Source of the DNA: Paenibacillus sp. SY21-1
GTDB lineage: Bacteria > Bacillota > Bacilli > Paenibacillales > Paenibacillaceae
Direction of reading: 5' to 3'
Length of the DNA: 64,000 nucleotides
Assembly (NCBI RefSeq): GCF_005222705.1
Contig: NZ_STGF01000004.1
Span: forward strand, 124,001 to 188,000
Under the pieces are notes generated by a model that was not told the origin of the DNA, did no database searches, and saw only the letters and a list, made by a program, of their open reading frames with translations. Positions within the stretch are counted from its first letter, which is position 1. Each line of letters starts with the position of its first letter. Shown here piece by piece: positions 15,695 through 24,141 of the stretch. Position numbers and translations under genes: made by a program.

Positions 15695-17227
15695 ATGAGA
15701 AGAATGACGATGGTGATCAGCTTCGTTCTAATGCTTGGCCTTGTGCTAAGCGCATGCGGAGGCGGCAACACGGGCAGCAATGGCGGCGAAACGAATGCCG
15801 GGAATACGAATACGGGCAGCACCGACAGCGGACCCGCGACAGAGCTGACCGTTGCCTACTTTACATTCGGCAATACGCCGGCCGATCTTGCGCAGGTGCA
15901 GGACGAGCTCAGCAGGCTGGCGAAAGAGAAAATCAACGCGACGGTGAAGCTGCTGCCAATCAGCATCGGCGCCTGGAATCAGCAGATGAACCTGATGCTG
16001 ACGAGCAACGAGAAGCTGGATCTGATTCTTACCGGAAGCAGCGCGACGCTGGGATATGCGCCTCAGGTTTCCAAAGGCCAGCTGCTGCCGCTGAACGAGC
16101 TGCTTGACCAGCACGGGCAAGGCATCAAGGAAGCGGTAGGCGACGCATTCATCCAAGCCAGCAGCATTGACGGCAAAATATACGGCGTACCATCGATTCG
16201 CGACTTGGCGGTCAATTACGGCGTACTGATCCGCAAGGATTTGGCGGACAAATACGGCATTGATCCAAGCGCGATCAACTCCATCGACGCCTTGGAAGGC
16301 ATGATGAAAACGCTTAAAGAAAACGAGCCGAACATCGCTCCGATTGCCCCTGGCGTTGCCGGCGCGTCCATAGCGGAATATTTGTATACGCTTGATAGGC
16401 TGGGAGACGGCTACGGCGTATTGCTGAACAACGGCCAGGATGATCTGAAAGTCATCAACTATTATGAAACAGAGGAATATGCGGCGCTGGTGAAGCGTAT
16501 TCGCGGCTGGTATCAGGCAGGCTATATCCTGAAGGATGCGGCGACGAACAAGGAAGGCATTGCCGATTTGATCAAAGCCGGACGTGCGGCGGCATACGTG
16601 GCCAACCTGAAGCCGGGCGTTGAAATGCAGGAGTCCCGCATGATCGGCACAGAAATTGCCAAAGGCGAGATTACGGAGCCGGTAGCCAAGACAGAAACGG
16701 TAACGAACATTATGTGGGGCATTCCGCGCAATGCTACAAATCCGGAAGCATCGATGAAATTGCTGAACCTGCTCTACACAGACAAAGACTTCATCAATAC
16801 GATCGATTGGGGCATTGAAGGCAAGCACTATGCGAAAACCGATCAGGAAAACGTCATTAAGTATGCCGACGGCGTAGACGCCAATTCGAGCGGCTACAAC
16901 CCGAATACGGGCTGGATGTTTGGCAACCAGTTTTTGTCGTACACCTTTGAAGGGGACAATCCGGACATCTGGAAGGAAACCGATGAGTTTAACAAAAACG
17001 CGATTAAGTCCAAGGCGCTTGGCTTTACCTTCGACTCGTCGCCGGTTAAAACTGAATTTGCTTCCGTAACAAACGTTATGAATCAATACCGCCTCGGTCT
17101 GGAGACAGGTACGCTTGACCCGGACAAAGCATTGCCTGATTTTATCGCCAAGCTGAAGTCTGCGGGCATCGACAAAATCGTAGCTGAAAAACAAAAGCAG
17201 CTTGATGCCTGGGCGGCGTCCAAGTAA
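15695..17227 (+). CDS. ABC transporter substrate-binding lipoprotein, LplA-like
   Basis: This is an extracellular binding protein (510 residues) for a complex sugar. The signal peptide ends in a lipobox LVLSAC with Cys near residue 21, then a Gly/Asn/Thr-rich linker to about residue 45. The rest fits the large family 1 binding proteins found with LplB/LplC-type permeases in Paenibacillus. GGGGGAA precedes the ATG. A strong terminator (17261-17303) separates it from its permeases, which have their own copy of the regulator site, so the binding protein can be made in excess. The neighbouring GH43 and GH35-type enzymes suggest xylan- or xyloglucan-derived oligosaccharides. Confidence 0.92.
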   Translation: MRRMTMVISFVLMLGLVLSACGGGNTGSNGGETNAGNTNTGSTDSGPATELTVAYFTFGNTPADLAQVQDELSRLAKEKINATVKLLPISIGAWNQQMNLMLTSNEKLDLILTGSSATLGYAPQVSKGQLLPLNELLDQHGQGIKEAVGDAFIQASSIDGKIYGVPSIRDLAVNYGVLIRKDLADKYGIDPSAINSIDALEGMMKTLKENEPNIAPIAPGVAGASIAEYLYTLDRLGDGYGVLLNNGQDDLKVINYYETEEYAALVKRIRGWYQAGYILKDAATNKEGIADLIKAGRAAAYVANLKPGVEMQESRMIGTEIAKGEITEPVAKTETVTNIMWGIPRNATNPEASMKLLNLLYTDKDFINTIDWGIEGKHYAKTDQENVIKYADGVDANSSGYNPNTGWMFGNQFLSYTFEGDNPDIWKETDEFNKNAIKSKALGFTFDSSPVKTEFASVTNVMNQYRLGLETGTLDPDKALPDFIAKLKSAGIDKIVAEKQKQLDAWAASK

Positions 17228-17260
17228 TCCTGCTTTTATAAAGAAAGCCTGATGGCCATT

Positions 17261-17303
17261 AGTCCCCTGAGCCCGCGTTCCGCGCGGGTTTGGGGGACTT
17301 TTT
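17261..17303 (+). terminator. Strong rho-independent terminator
   Basis: AGTCCCC pairs with GGGGACT, and inside it CCCGCG with CGCGGG; TTTTT follows directly. It ends the binding-protein transcript. Confidence 0.85.
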
Positions 17304-17351
17304 GCGTGCAGATGGACTTGGGTGGATCGCGCTTGGCGGCGCCAAGCTGCC

Positions 17352-17418
17352 GTGTCGTAATAGTGCAAATGAGAAGTCGTCTAAGCGGTAGAGGGGGCGC
17401 TTTGGCATCGGCTATCAT
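17352..17418 (+). promoter_or_regulatory. GTCGT direct-repeat site and -10 box of the permease operon
   Basis: GTCGTAATAGT at 17354 and AAGTCGTCTAAG with GTCGT at 17376 are 22 bp apart. TATCAT at 17413-17418 is 37 bp from the second half-site. The first half-site matches that at 10376 over 11 bases. No -35 hexamer is visible. Confidence 0.6.
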
Positions 17419-17469
17419 CGGAGTATAAGACAGCGACAAGCTTATGCTGAAGAAAGAGGGGATTCACCT

Positions 17470-18411
17470 ATGAAAGGACACGCACTGCAATCCGCATCAT
17501 CCCGAAAAAAACAGTTCAAACGCTACTTGCCTTTGTTTCTGATGATGCTGCCAGGGCTGGCGTATTTAATCCTGAACAACTACGCTCCGATGTTCGGTCT
17601 CATCATTGCCTTCAAAAACATCAACTTTGCGCAAGGCATACTCGGCAGCGACTGGATCGGATTTAAAAACTTCGAATATTTGTTCAAAACGACGGACGCC
17701 TACATCATTACGCGCAACACATTACTGTACAACGGCGGATTTATTATTCTAAACCTCGTGCTATCGGTCGGCATTGCGATTCTGCTCAATGAAATACGCA
17801 GCAAGCTGATGGCGCGCTTCTATCAAAGCGTCGTGCTGCTGCCTTACCTGATCTCGATGGTTATCGTCAGCTATCTGGTCTACGCGGTGCTTAGCATCGA
17901 AACGGGCTTTATGAACAATACGGTGCTTCCGCTGCTCGGTCTGGATGAAATCTCCTGGTACAGCGAAGCGAAATACTGGCCCTACATTTTGACCATCGTC
18001 AACGTCTGGAAAAGCATCGGCTTCCTGTGCGTCGTCTATCTGGCAGCGATTATCGGCATCGACCAGGAGTATTACGAGGCGGCTACGCTCGATGGAGCGA
18101 CCAAATGGCAGCAGATCAAGGCGATTACGCTGCCGCTGATTGCACCGGTTATTACGATGATGACCTTGCTCGCGATCGGCCGTATTTTTTACTCCGATTT
18201 CGGCTTGTTCTATCAAGTACCGATGGATGCGGGCGCGCTAAGCGATACGACCAACGTCATTGATACCTACGTATACCGCGGTCTGATGCAGCTGGGGGAT
18301 ATCGGGATGTCCTCGGCGGCAGGATTATACCAATCGTTGGTCGGCTTTATCCTCGTTCTGCTGGCTAACTTCATCGTTCGCAAAATAAACCGGGACAATG
18401 CATTATTCTAA
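17470..18411 (+). CDS. ABC transporter permease, LplB type
   Basis: This is the first membrane subunit of the polysaccharide-type importer (313 residues, six transmembrane segments). The LplB signature PMFGLIIAFKN appears near residues 40-50. The EAA loop is YEAATLDGATKWQQIKAITLP at about residues 200-220. AGAGGGG lies upstream of the ATG. The partner permease starts about 12 bases downstream. No ATPase gene accompanies it, as is common for Paenibacillus sugar importers that share an MsmX-like ATPase encoded elsewhere. It has its own regulator site at 17352-17418. Confidence 0.92.
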   Translation: MKGHALQSASSRKKQFKRYLPLFLMMLPGLAYLILNNYAPMFGLIIAFKNINFAQGILGSDWIGFKNFEYLFKTTDAYIITRNTLLYNGGFIILNLVLSVGIAILLNEIRSKLMARFYQSVVLLPYLISMVIVSYLVYAVLSIETGFMNNTVLPLLGLDEISWYSEAKYWPYILTIVNVWKSIGFLCVVYLAAIIGIDQEYYEAATLDGATKWQQIKAITLPLIAPVITMMTLLAIGRIFYSDFGLFYQVPMDAGALSDTTNVIDTYVYRGLMQLGDIGMSSAAGLYQSLVGFILVLLANFIVRKINRDNALF

Positions 18412-18423
18412 GGGGTGAACAAG

Positions 18424-19311
18424 ATGACTCATGAAAATAAACTATGGCAATGGTTCGGACATCTGATTCTGCTTGTGGTAACGGTAGGGTGTCTGCTCCC
18501 GTTCGTGCTGCTGATTGTATCATCGTTCACCGACGAGCAGACGATTATTTCAAACGGGTATTCCTTTTTTCCGCAAAAGCTGAGCCTTGTCGCCTATCAA
18601 TATTTACTGGATCAGTCCTCCGAGCTGCTTAGAGCTTACGGCATTACGATTTTCGTTACGGTAGTTGGCACGACCATCAGCTTGGCAATTACGTCGATGC
18701 TTGCCTACCCGCTGTCGAGAAGAGATGTTCCGTTGCGCAATCCGCTGGCTTTCTTCGTATTTTTTACGATGCTGTTCAATGGCGGACTCGTTCCGACCTA
18801 CCTGATCTATACGCAGTACCTCGACATTAAAAATACAATCTGGGCGCTTATCATTCCCGGCCTGCTTATGAACGGCTTCAACGTTATGCTGATGCGTACG
18901 TTTTTTATGACCTCAATCCCCGTTCCCGTGCTGGAATCGGCTCACATCGACGGGGCAAGCGAGTTTAGAACGTTCCGTTCCATCGTACTGCCGCTGTCGC
19001 TGCCCATTCTCGCGACAATCGGCTTGTTTCAGACGATCGGCTACTGGAATGACTGGTTTAACGGACTTGTGTACTTAACAGATCCGAAGCTGTTCAGCAT
19101 TCAGAATATACTCAACCGGATTTTGACGGATATTCAGTTTTTGTCCAACAACAGCCTCGGCTCCAATGCGAGCCAGGGGATGGCTCAAATGCCGAGCGGA
19201 ACGGTGCGCATGGCGATTGCCGTCGTAGGCGTCATTCCGATTCTGGTAGCGTATCCGTTCTTTCAGAAATATTTTGTCAAGGGCATTACGATCGGCGCTG
19301 TAAAGGGGTAA
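18424..19311 (+). CDS. ABC transporter permease, LplC/MalG type
   Basis: This is the second membrane subunit of the same importer (295 residues, six transmembrane segments). The EAA loop is LESAHIDGASEFRTFRSIVLP around residues 178-198. The C terminus KGITIGAVKG is typical. The GTG at 18415 is itself part of the AAGGGGTG ribosome site, so the ATG at 18424, 6-7 bases further on, is taken as the start. A GGC/AGCGGG hairpin at about 19349-19373 follows before the GH35-type gene. Confidence 0.92.
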   Translation: MTHENKLWQWFGHLILLVVTVGCLLPFVLLIVSSFTDEQTIISNGYSFFPQKLSLVAYQYLLDQSSELLRAYGITIFVTVVGTTISLAITSMLAYPLSRRDVPLRNPLAFFVFFTMLFNGGLVPTYLIYTQYLDIKNTIWALIIPGLLMNGFNVMLMRTFFMTSIPVPVLESAHIDGASEFRTFRSIVLPLSLPILATIGLFQTIGYWNDWFNGLVYLTDPKLFSIQNILNRILTDIQFLSNNSLGSNASQGMAQMPSGTVRMAIAVVGVIPILVAYPFFQKYFVKGITIGAVKG

Positions 19312-19529
19312 GAGGCATACTGCCCGGAGCCTATACGCTGATACTGCGGCAAGCGGGGAAGCCCGCTGCCCTTTCGATAAGAGCGGATGAATAGCAGAGG
19401 CAAGCAGGGAGGTGTGGGTGCCCTCTGCGATGCTGTGGGGTGGATTGCAGGAGCGTCTGCTCCCCGTCGCCCCCGTAAGCGCGCGCCGTGCAAATGAGGT
19501 AATCTACTACAAAAATCGGAGGTGTGCAG

Positions 19530-21071
19530 GTGAACGATATGCCGCAGCTTGTTCAGCAGAATGGAACGGCAAGCTTGTATGTGAACGGTAAGCCTTATCT
19601 GGCGCTTGGAGGAGAAATTCACAATTCCAGCGCATCCAATCTGGCCTATATGGAAGAAAAGGTATGGCCTCACATCAAAAAGCTGAACCTGAATACGGTA
19701 ATCGCCCCCGTATACTGGGAGCTGATCGAGCCGGAGCAAGGGATTTTCGATTTCGCGTTAGTGGAGGGCTTGATCGGGCAGGCGCGGTCGGAAGGCGTCA
19801 AGCTGATTCTGCTATGGTTCGGGCTATGGAAAAATGGAAAATCAAGCTATGTTCCGGGATGGATCAAGCGTGATACGGAAACGTATTTCCGTGCCCGTTA
19901 TGCGGACGGCGCGGCTTCGGATACGATTTCGCCGTTGTGCGAGGCAGCGGTGGCTGCAGATGCGGCCGCATTCAAACGGCTGATGGCGTGGATGAAAGCA
20001 TTCGATACGGGGAAATATACGGTAATCATGGTCCAGGTGGAAAATGAAATCGGCTTCCTTGGCAGCGAACGAGATTATTCGGAGACGGCCAACGCCGCCT
20101 ATGCGAAGCCGATCCCTAGGCGCATAGCTCAGGCCTACGGGGTAGACGGCAGCTGGCAGGAGGCGTTTGGCGCAGACGCCGGCGAGTGGTTTATGGCTTA
20201 CCACTACGCTTGCGCGGTTGACCGCATTTCCAGAGCGGGCGCCGAGGAATATCCGCTGCCGATGTTCGTCAACGCCTGGCTGGAGCAATATCCTTGGCGT
20301 CCGGGCACATATCCGAGCGGCGGACCGGTCGCCAAGGTTATGAAGCTGTGGCGTTTGGCGGCGCCGATGCTATGCCTGTACGCGCCGGATATCTATGTGG
20401 CCAACTTCGCCGACGTGTGCCGCGAATATACGCAGGACGGCAACCCGCTGCTGATCCCGGAGGCAAGGCGCGATGTATCGTCTGCCTCCAACGTTTTTTA
20501 TGCGTTTGGCAGGCATGACGCTTTAGGTTTTGCTCCGTTTGGCGTTGAGGGCTTTTTCCAGACGGGAGAGGACGGCGAAGGGCCTGATTTAAGTGTCATG
20601 ATGGCGCTAAACATCGATTTCTCCGGTTTTGTCGTTAACGGGACCGGCCCGTATCTGGCCCAAAGCTACAAGCTGCTCGGGGGCATGCTGGGTCTTATTC
20701 AGCAGCATCGAGGAACCGGCAGGATGACCGGTTTTCTGCAGCATCATGACAGCGGCTGCTTGCTCTCATTTGCACGCTATGACGTCCAGATCGCCTACAA
20801 GCGGCAGGAGGATGGCAAGCCGCCCGCCGGCGGGCTCGTAATCGAGCTGTCGGAGGATCGCTTCCTTTTTGCCGGCATCGGATTCAGTCTGCAGTTTCTG
20901 CCCAAGCGCGGCATGCGGGAGAGGATAGGCTTGCTTCGCGTGGAAGAGGGCGTGTATGAGCATGACGTCTGGAAGCGCGGCAGAGTGCTTAACGGTGACG
21001 AGGCTGCCTACCGCGTCGCCGTTGGCGATCAGGCTTCCGCTCTGATGGTAGAGGTGTATTCCTACGCTTAG
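19530..21071 (+). CDS. GH35-like beta-galactosidase with DUF5597-type C terminus
   Basis: This is a cytoplasmic GH-A clan hydrolase of 513 residues. The TIM barrel opens with GKPYLALGGEIHNSSAS and NTVIAPVYWELIEP, as in GH35 enzymes. The likely acid/base is Glu173 in QVENEIGF, and the likely nucleophile is Glu311 in LLIPEAR. The C-terminal part (SVMMALNIDFSGF to the end) resembles DUF5597, found in bacterial xyloglucan beta-galactosidases. The chosen GTG at 19530 is 6-7 bases after GGAGGT; GTG 19524 is too close and ATG 19539 too far. The stop TAG is completed by the first base of a MITE. It probably removes galactosyl (or alpha-L-arabinosyl-like) side groups from imported oligosaccharides; specificity is inferred. 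Confidence 0.8.
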   Translation: MNDMPQLVQQNGTASLYVNGKPYLALGGEIHNSSASNLAYMEEKVWPHIKKLNLNTVIAPVYWELIEPEQGIFDFALVEGLIGQARSEGVKLILLWFGLWKNGKSSYVPGWIKRDTETYFRARYADGAASDTISPLCEAAVAADAAAFKRLMAWMKAFDTGKYTVIMVQVENEIGFLGSERDYSETANAAYAKPIPRRIAQAYGVDGSWQEAFGADAGEWFMAYHYACAVDRISRAGAEEYPLPMFVNAWLEQYPWRPGTYPSGGPVAKVMKLWRLAAPMLCLYAPDIYVANFADVCREYTQDGNPLLIPEARRDVSSASNVFYAFGRHDALGFAPFGVEGFFQTGEDGEGPDLSVMMALNIDFSGFVVNGTGPYLAQSYKLLGGMLGLIQQHRGTGRMTGFLQHHDSGCLLSFARYDVQIAYKRQEDGKPPAGGLVIELSEDRFLFAGIGFSLQFLPKRGMRERIGLLRVEEGVYEHDVWKRGRVLNGDEAAYRVAVGDQASALMVEVYSYA

Positions 21072-21231
21072 GTCGTGTCTGAGAACGCTGAGGACAGCAA
21101 ATGTTGCCGGAGTTTCGTTCCATGCAAGGCGCGATTGTGAAGGTGTACCGGGGGTACATCAAGAAAACGGAACGAAGCAGAGGGCGAAAAGGCGGTGAAT
21201 GGTGCCTCTGAACGGGTTTTCAGACACGCCC
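21071..21231. mobile_element. MITE copy 1 (161 bp, TA target duplication)
   Basis: The ends GGTCGTGTCTGAGAAC and GTTTTCAGACACGCCC form 16-bp imperfect terminal inverted repeats. TA lies on each side (21069-21070 and 21232-21233). A second copy, in reverse orientation and about 90 % identical by eye, is at 30307-30468. It has no coding capacity. The TA duplication suggests mobilisation by an IS630/mariner-type transposase encoded elsewhere. Confidence 0.88.
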
Positions 21232-21283
21232 TAGTATGAAGTGCTTTTTTACGCTTCTTCGCTACTCGAAATGGGTTTATAGA

Positions 21284-21402
21284 CTGCGATTTTATATGGA
21301 GAGGCGGGCATGATAAGCTGGTTAGCATCGCGAAGTCCTTATACTACGCGGCTTTCGCGACTACTCATGCCCGCAGAGGCTCCATGTCAAATCGCTCTAT
21401 AA
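21284..21402. repeat. Large imperfect inverted repeat
   Basis: The left arm (TTATAGACTGCGATTT, ATGGAG, CGGGCATGA) and the right arm (TCATGCCCG, CTCCAT, AAATCGCTCTATAA) pair over about 35-40 bases. An inner CGCGAAG/CTTTCGCG hairpin lies at the centre. Weaker pairing extends outward to about 21253 and 21443. It may be a degenerate non-coding element next to the MITE. Confidence 0.65.
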
Positions 21403-21602
21403 TCCACTCGAATGTCACTTAAACCACGCAGTATAGCGAAGAGCCTTTTTTACGGTGCCGCTGTTCCTGATTCGTTCCTTATTTAGCGGGAAATGGAAGA
21501 AGAGGGGGCGTGTTGGAATAACGCGATTCGGCTGAGTATAAGACATTGAACGGGGTCATGCTAATTCAATTGGAAAGACAAGATAAGCAAGAATGACAGT
21601 TC

Positions 21603-21722
21603 TAACAAACAGATCGCAAATTCGATATTTGCTATGCTCCCGTCATGATAGCAGTAGAAGTTTTGTTTTGTTACTGTCTGCTATGATGGGAGCCTATCAT
21701 TTTTGGAGCGGTCTGTTTGTTA
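21603..21722. repeat. 120-bp palindromic element
   Basis: The outer arms TAACAAACAGATCGC (21603-21617) and GCGGTCTGTTTGTTA (21708-21722) match at 14 of 15 positions. Inner arms GCTCCC (21636-21641) and GGGAGC (21688-21693), with TCAT and AGCAG blocks, also pair. On the plus strand TTTTTTT follows closely. It may act as a terminator near the 3' end of the GNAT gene, or be a MITE-like hairpin element. Confidence 0.7.
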
Positions 21723-21783
21723 TGTCTTTTTTTGAGCTAGGAGGTATGGAAGATGCGTCTGTTCGATTTGCTGCGTTCCTCGT

Positions 21784-22182
21784 TTATTTTTTTCTTCGTA
21801 CGAGAAAGGCTCGTTCCGATTTTTCAAAGCCGATGCGTGAATAATAGTCCTCGGCGCTTGGAGCAGAAACAAGCAGCAGAGATACCTCATCTCCGAGATG
21901 TTCTTGCAAACGGCGAATCAAATCTGTGCCAATCCCCTTTTTCTGATATTCGGGACGCACGGCCAAGTCGGACAAGTAACAGCAATAGGAGTAATCCGTA
22001 ATGGCTCTTCCGATACCGGCAAGCTGATCACCATCCCAAGCGCTTACCGTCGTATCCGCATTGTCAATCATTCGCTGAATGCGCGCCAGATCGTCGATAG
22101 GTCGCTTTAGTCCGGCACTTTTGAACACATCTGCAACCTGAGCTGCTGTTAGCGGAGCATTGATTTGATAACGTATCGACAT
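21784..22182 (-). CDS. GNAT-family N-acetyltransferase
   Basis: This is a 132-residue Gcn5-type acetyltransferase that moves acetyl from acetyl-CoA to an amine. The acetyl-CoA site is visible as LAVRPEYQKKGIGTDLIRRL (about residues 71-90), preceded by AGIGRAITDYSYCCYLSD and followed by YYSRIGFEKS. The start at 22182 (MSIRYQI) has AGGAGGGGG 9 bases upstream; upstream ATGs in frame lack a site. It stands alone between repeat elements. The acceptor substrate is unknown. Its 3' end is close to the 120-bp palindromic element. Confidence 0.88.
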   Translation of the reverse strand: MSIRYQINAPLTAAQVADVFKSAGLKRPIDDLARIQRMIDNADTTVSAWDGDQLAGIGRAITDYSYCCYLSDLAVRPEYQKKGIGTDLIRRLQEHLGDEVSLLLVSAPSAEDYYSRIGFEKSERAFLVRRKK

Positions 22183-22376
22183 TTCCAGCTTCCCCCTCCT
22201 ATAACGGTTGATTGTAATACTAATGAAAGAACCTCCTTCTGGCAAGCGGAATGGCAGACGATTTGGGGAAAAAGCACTGAATGGAAATCCAGATGCAGTG
22301 CAGGGCAGCGCCGGGCCGGGCTAGAAAAGTGGTGATCTAAGGGAAGACAAGTGACTAACTCGCCGTGGCTGGTGCT

Positions 22377-23588
22377 CTACAGTAAGAAAAGTGACTAACT
22401 TGCGGCGGGAAAGTGGCGTTTGTCGCGCTACAGTAAGAAAAGTGATTAACCTGCCTGTGGGAAGGCCGTGGCTGGTGCTCTACAGTAAGAAAAGTGACTA
22501 ACTCGAGGTGGGAAAGCCGTGTTTGGCGCTCTACAGTAAGAAAAGTGATTAACCTGCCTGTGTGAAGGCCGTGGCTGGTGCTCTACAGTAAGAAAAGTGA
22601 TTAACTTGCCCGTGTGAAGGCCGTGTTTGGCGCTCTACAGTAAGAAAAGTGACTAACTCGCGGTGGGAAAGCCGTAGCTGGCGCGCTACAGTAAGAAAAG
22701 TGAATAACTTGCCCGTGGGAAGGCCGTGTTTGGCGTTCTACAGTAAGAAAAGTGACTAACTCGCGGTGGGAAAGCCGTAGCTGGCGCGCTACAGTAAGAA
22801 AAGTGAATAACTTGCCCGTGTGAAGGCCGTGTTTGGCGTTCTACAGTAAGAAAAGTTACTAACTCGAGGTGGGAAAGCCGTAGCTGGCGCGCTACAGTAA
22901 GAAAAGTGAATAACTTGCCCGTGGGAAAGCCGTAGCTGGCGCGCTACAGTAAGAAAAGTGAATAACTTGCCCGTGGGAAGGCCGTGGCTGGTGCCCTACA
23001 GTAAGAAAAGTGATTAACTTGCCCGTGTGAAGGCCGTGTTTGGCGTTCTACAGTAAGAAAAGTGATTAACCTGCCTGTGGGAAGGCCGTGGCTGGCGTTC
23101 TACAGTAAGAAAAGTGACTAACTTGCGGTGGGAAAGCCGTAGCTGGCGCGCTACAGTAAGAAAAGTGACTAACTTGCCCGTGGGAAGGCCGTGATGGGTG
23201 CTCTACAGTAAGAAAAGTGACTAACTCGAGGTGGGAAAGCCGTAGCTGGCGCGCTACAGTAAGAAAAGTGATTAACTTGCCCGTGGGAAGGCCGTGTTTG
23301 GCGTTCTACAGTAAGAAAAGTGATTAACTTGCCCTTGGGAAGGCCGTGGCTGGTGCCCTACAGTAAGAAAAGTGATTAACCTGCCTGTGGGAAGGCCGTG
23401 TTTGGCGTTCTACAGTAAGAAAAGTTACTAACTCGAGGTGGGAAAGCCGTAGCTGGCGCGCTACATTAAGAAAAGTGACTAACTCGCCCGTGGGAAGGCC
23501 GTGGCTGGTGCTCTACAGTAAGAAAAGTGACTAACTCGCGGTGGGAAGGTCGTGTTTGGCGCGCTACAGTAAGAAAAGTGATTAAATC
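22377..23588. repeat. 51/52-bp-period tandem array 2, 24 copies
   Basis: The core CTACAGTAAGAAAAGTGA recurs with the AGTAAG block starting at 22381, 22432, 22484, 22535, 22587, 22639, 22690, 22742, 22793, 22845, 22896, 22948, 23000, 23052, 23104, 23155, 23207, 23258, 23310, 23362, 23414, 23465, 23517 and 23568. A decayed copy starts at about 22347. The core is shared with array 1. The rest of each unit differs from array 1 and falls into two alternating types (CTTGCCCGTGGGAAGGCCGTG and CTCGCGGTGGGAAAGCCGTAG). It lies upstream of the GNAT gene and downstream of the LacI gene. Confidence 0.95.
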
Positions 23589-24141
23589 ACCAAAACAGCC
23601 GAGAAGTGTCAATTAATCGAGAAGGTGGCGGGCCAATATTAATAGAAGGTGCTTGCAGAAAAACTGATCATGCAGCTAATCTGCTGTGCAGAGCATGCAA
23701 TATGTATTTTAGTGAATGAAGCTGAGACAGGACATTTTCACTAGAAATGTGAAACATTCAGTTAGACAAAAAAATGTCCCTCTATATTTTTTGCGAAAAG
23801 GCTTTCGGCCGCATCTGAATTACACTGATGCTAAACGGGGCAGCATAGGAGGTTTAATGGTTGTTGAGGTTTTAGGTCAAGAAAGTCCGTGGTATGTGCA
23901 GAAAGCAGTAGACGCGAACTCTCTTGACGGCAGAGACAGTGGTGTGCAGCAGGGAAAGATGACAAGTGCCCCACCAATTTTAAGCGGAAATTGCATTCAG
24001 CAAAATATGGACAGCATCATCAGCGAAGTCTCAGCAACGTAATGAAGACAACCGCCCCGCAAAATTTATGCGAGAGTTCCATTCAACTAGGACATGCGCA
24101 ACATCATTACCAGAACCTTATCAACACCATCAGCAAAGTTG
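23586..24141. other. Interval between array 2 and the LacI gene
   Basis: No recognisable gene is present. A 9-bp inverted repeat GGACATTTT/AAAATGTCC lies near 23730-23785. A 61-residue frame at 23857-24042 with AGGAGG in front is listed separately at low confidence. Short related blocks (CATTCA...CAGCATCATCAGCGAAGT and CATCATTACC...CACCATCAGCAAAGTT) suggest a decayed duplication. Confidence 0.4.
23857..24042 (+). CDS. Possible small protein, 61 residues, unrecognised
   Basis: This frame starts MVVEVLGQESPWYVQKAVDA and has AGGAGG at 23847-23852, only 4 bases before the ATG. It is hydrophilic, with no signal peptide or membrane segment. It contains no motif I recognise. A longer in-frame extension back to 23716 exists without a ribosome site. 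It could be a chance frame in decayed DNA. Confidence 0.22.
   Translation: MVVEVLGQESPWYVQKAVDANSLDGRDSGVQQGKMTSAPPILSGNCIQQNMDSIISEVSAT

Noticed and set aside
15746..17368. 540-residue minus-strand frame over the binding-protein gene
   Set aside because: It lies antisense to a clear lipoprotein gene, has no ribosome site and resembles no family. Similar long antisense frames at 48148-50172, 27163-28698 and 61778-63331 were rejected for the same reason.
21593..21844. 83-residue plus-strand frame
   Set aside because: It is largely made from the 120-bp palindromic element and overlaps the 3' end of the GNAT gene.
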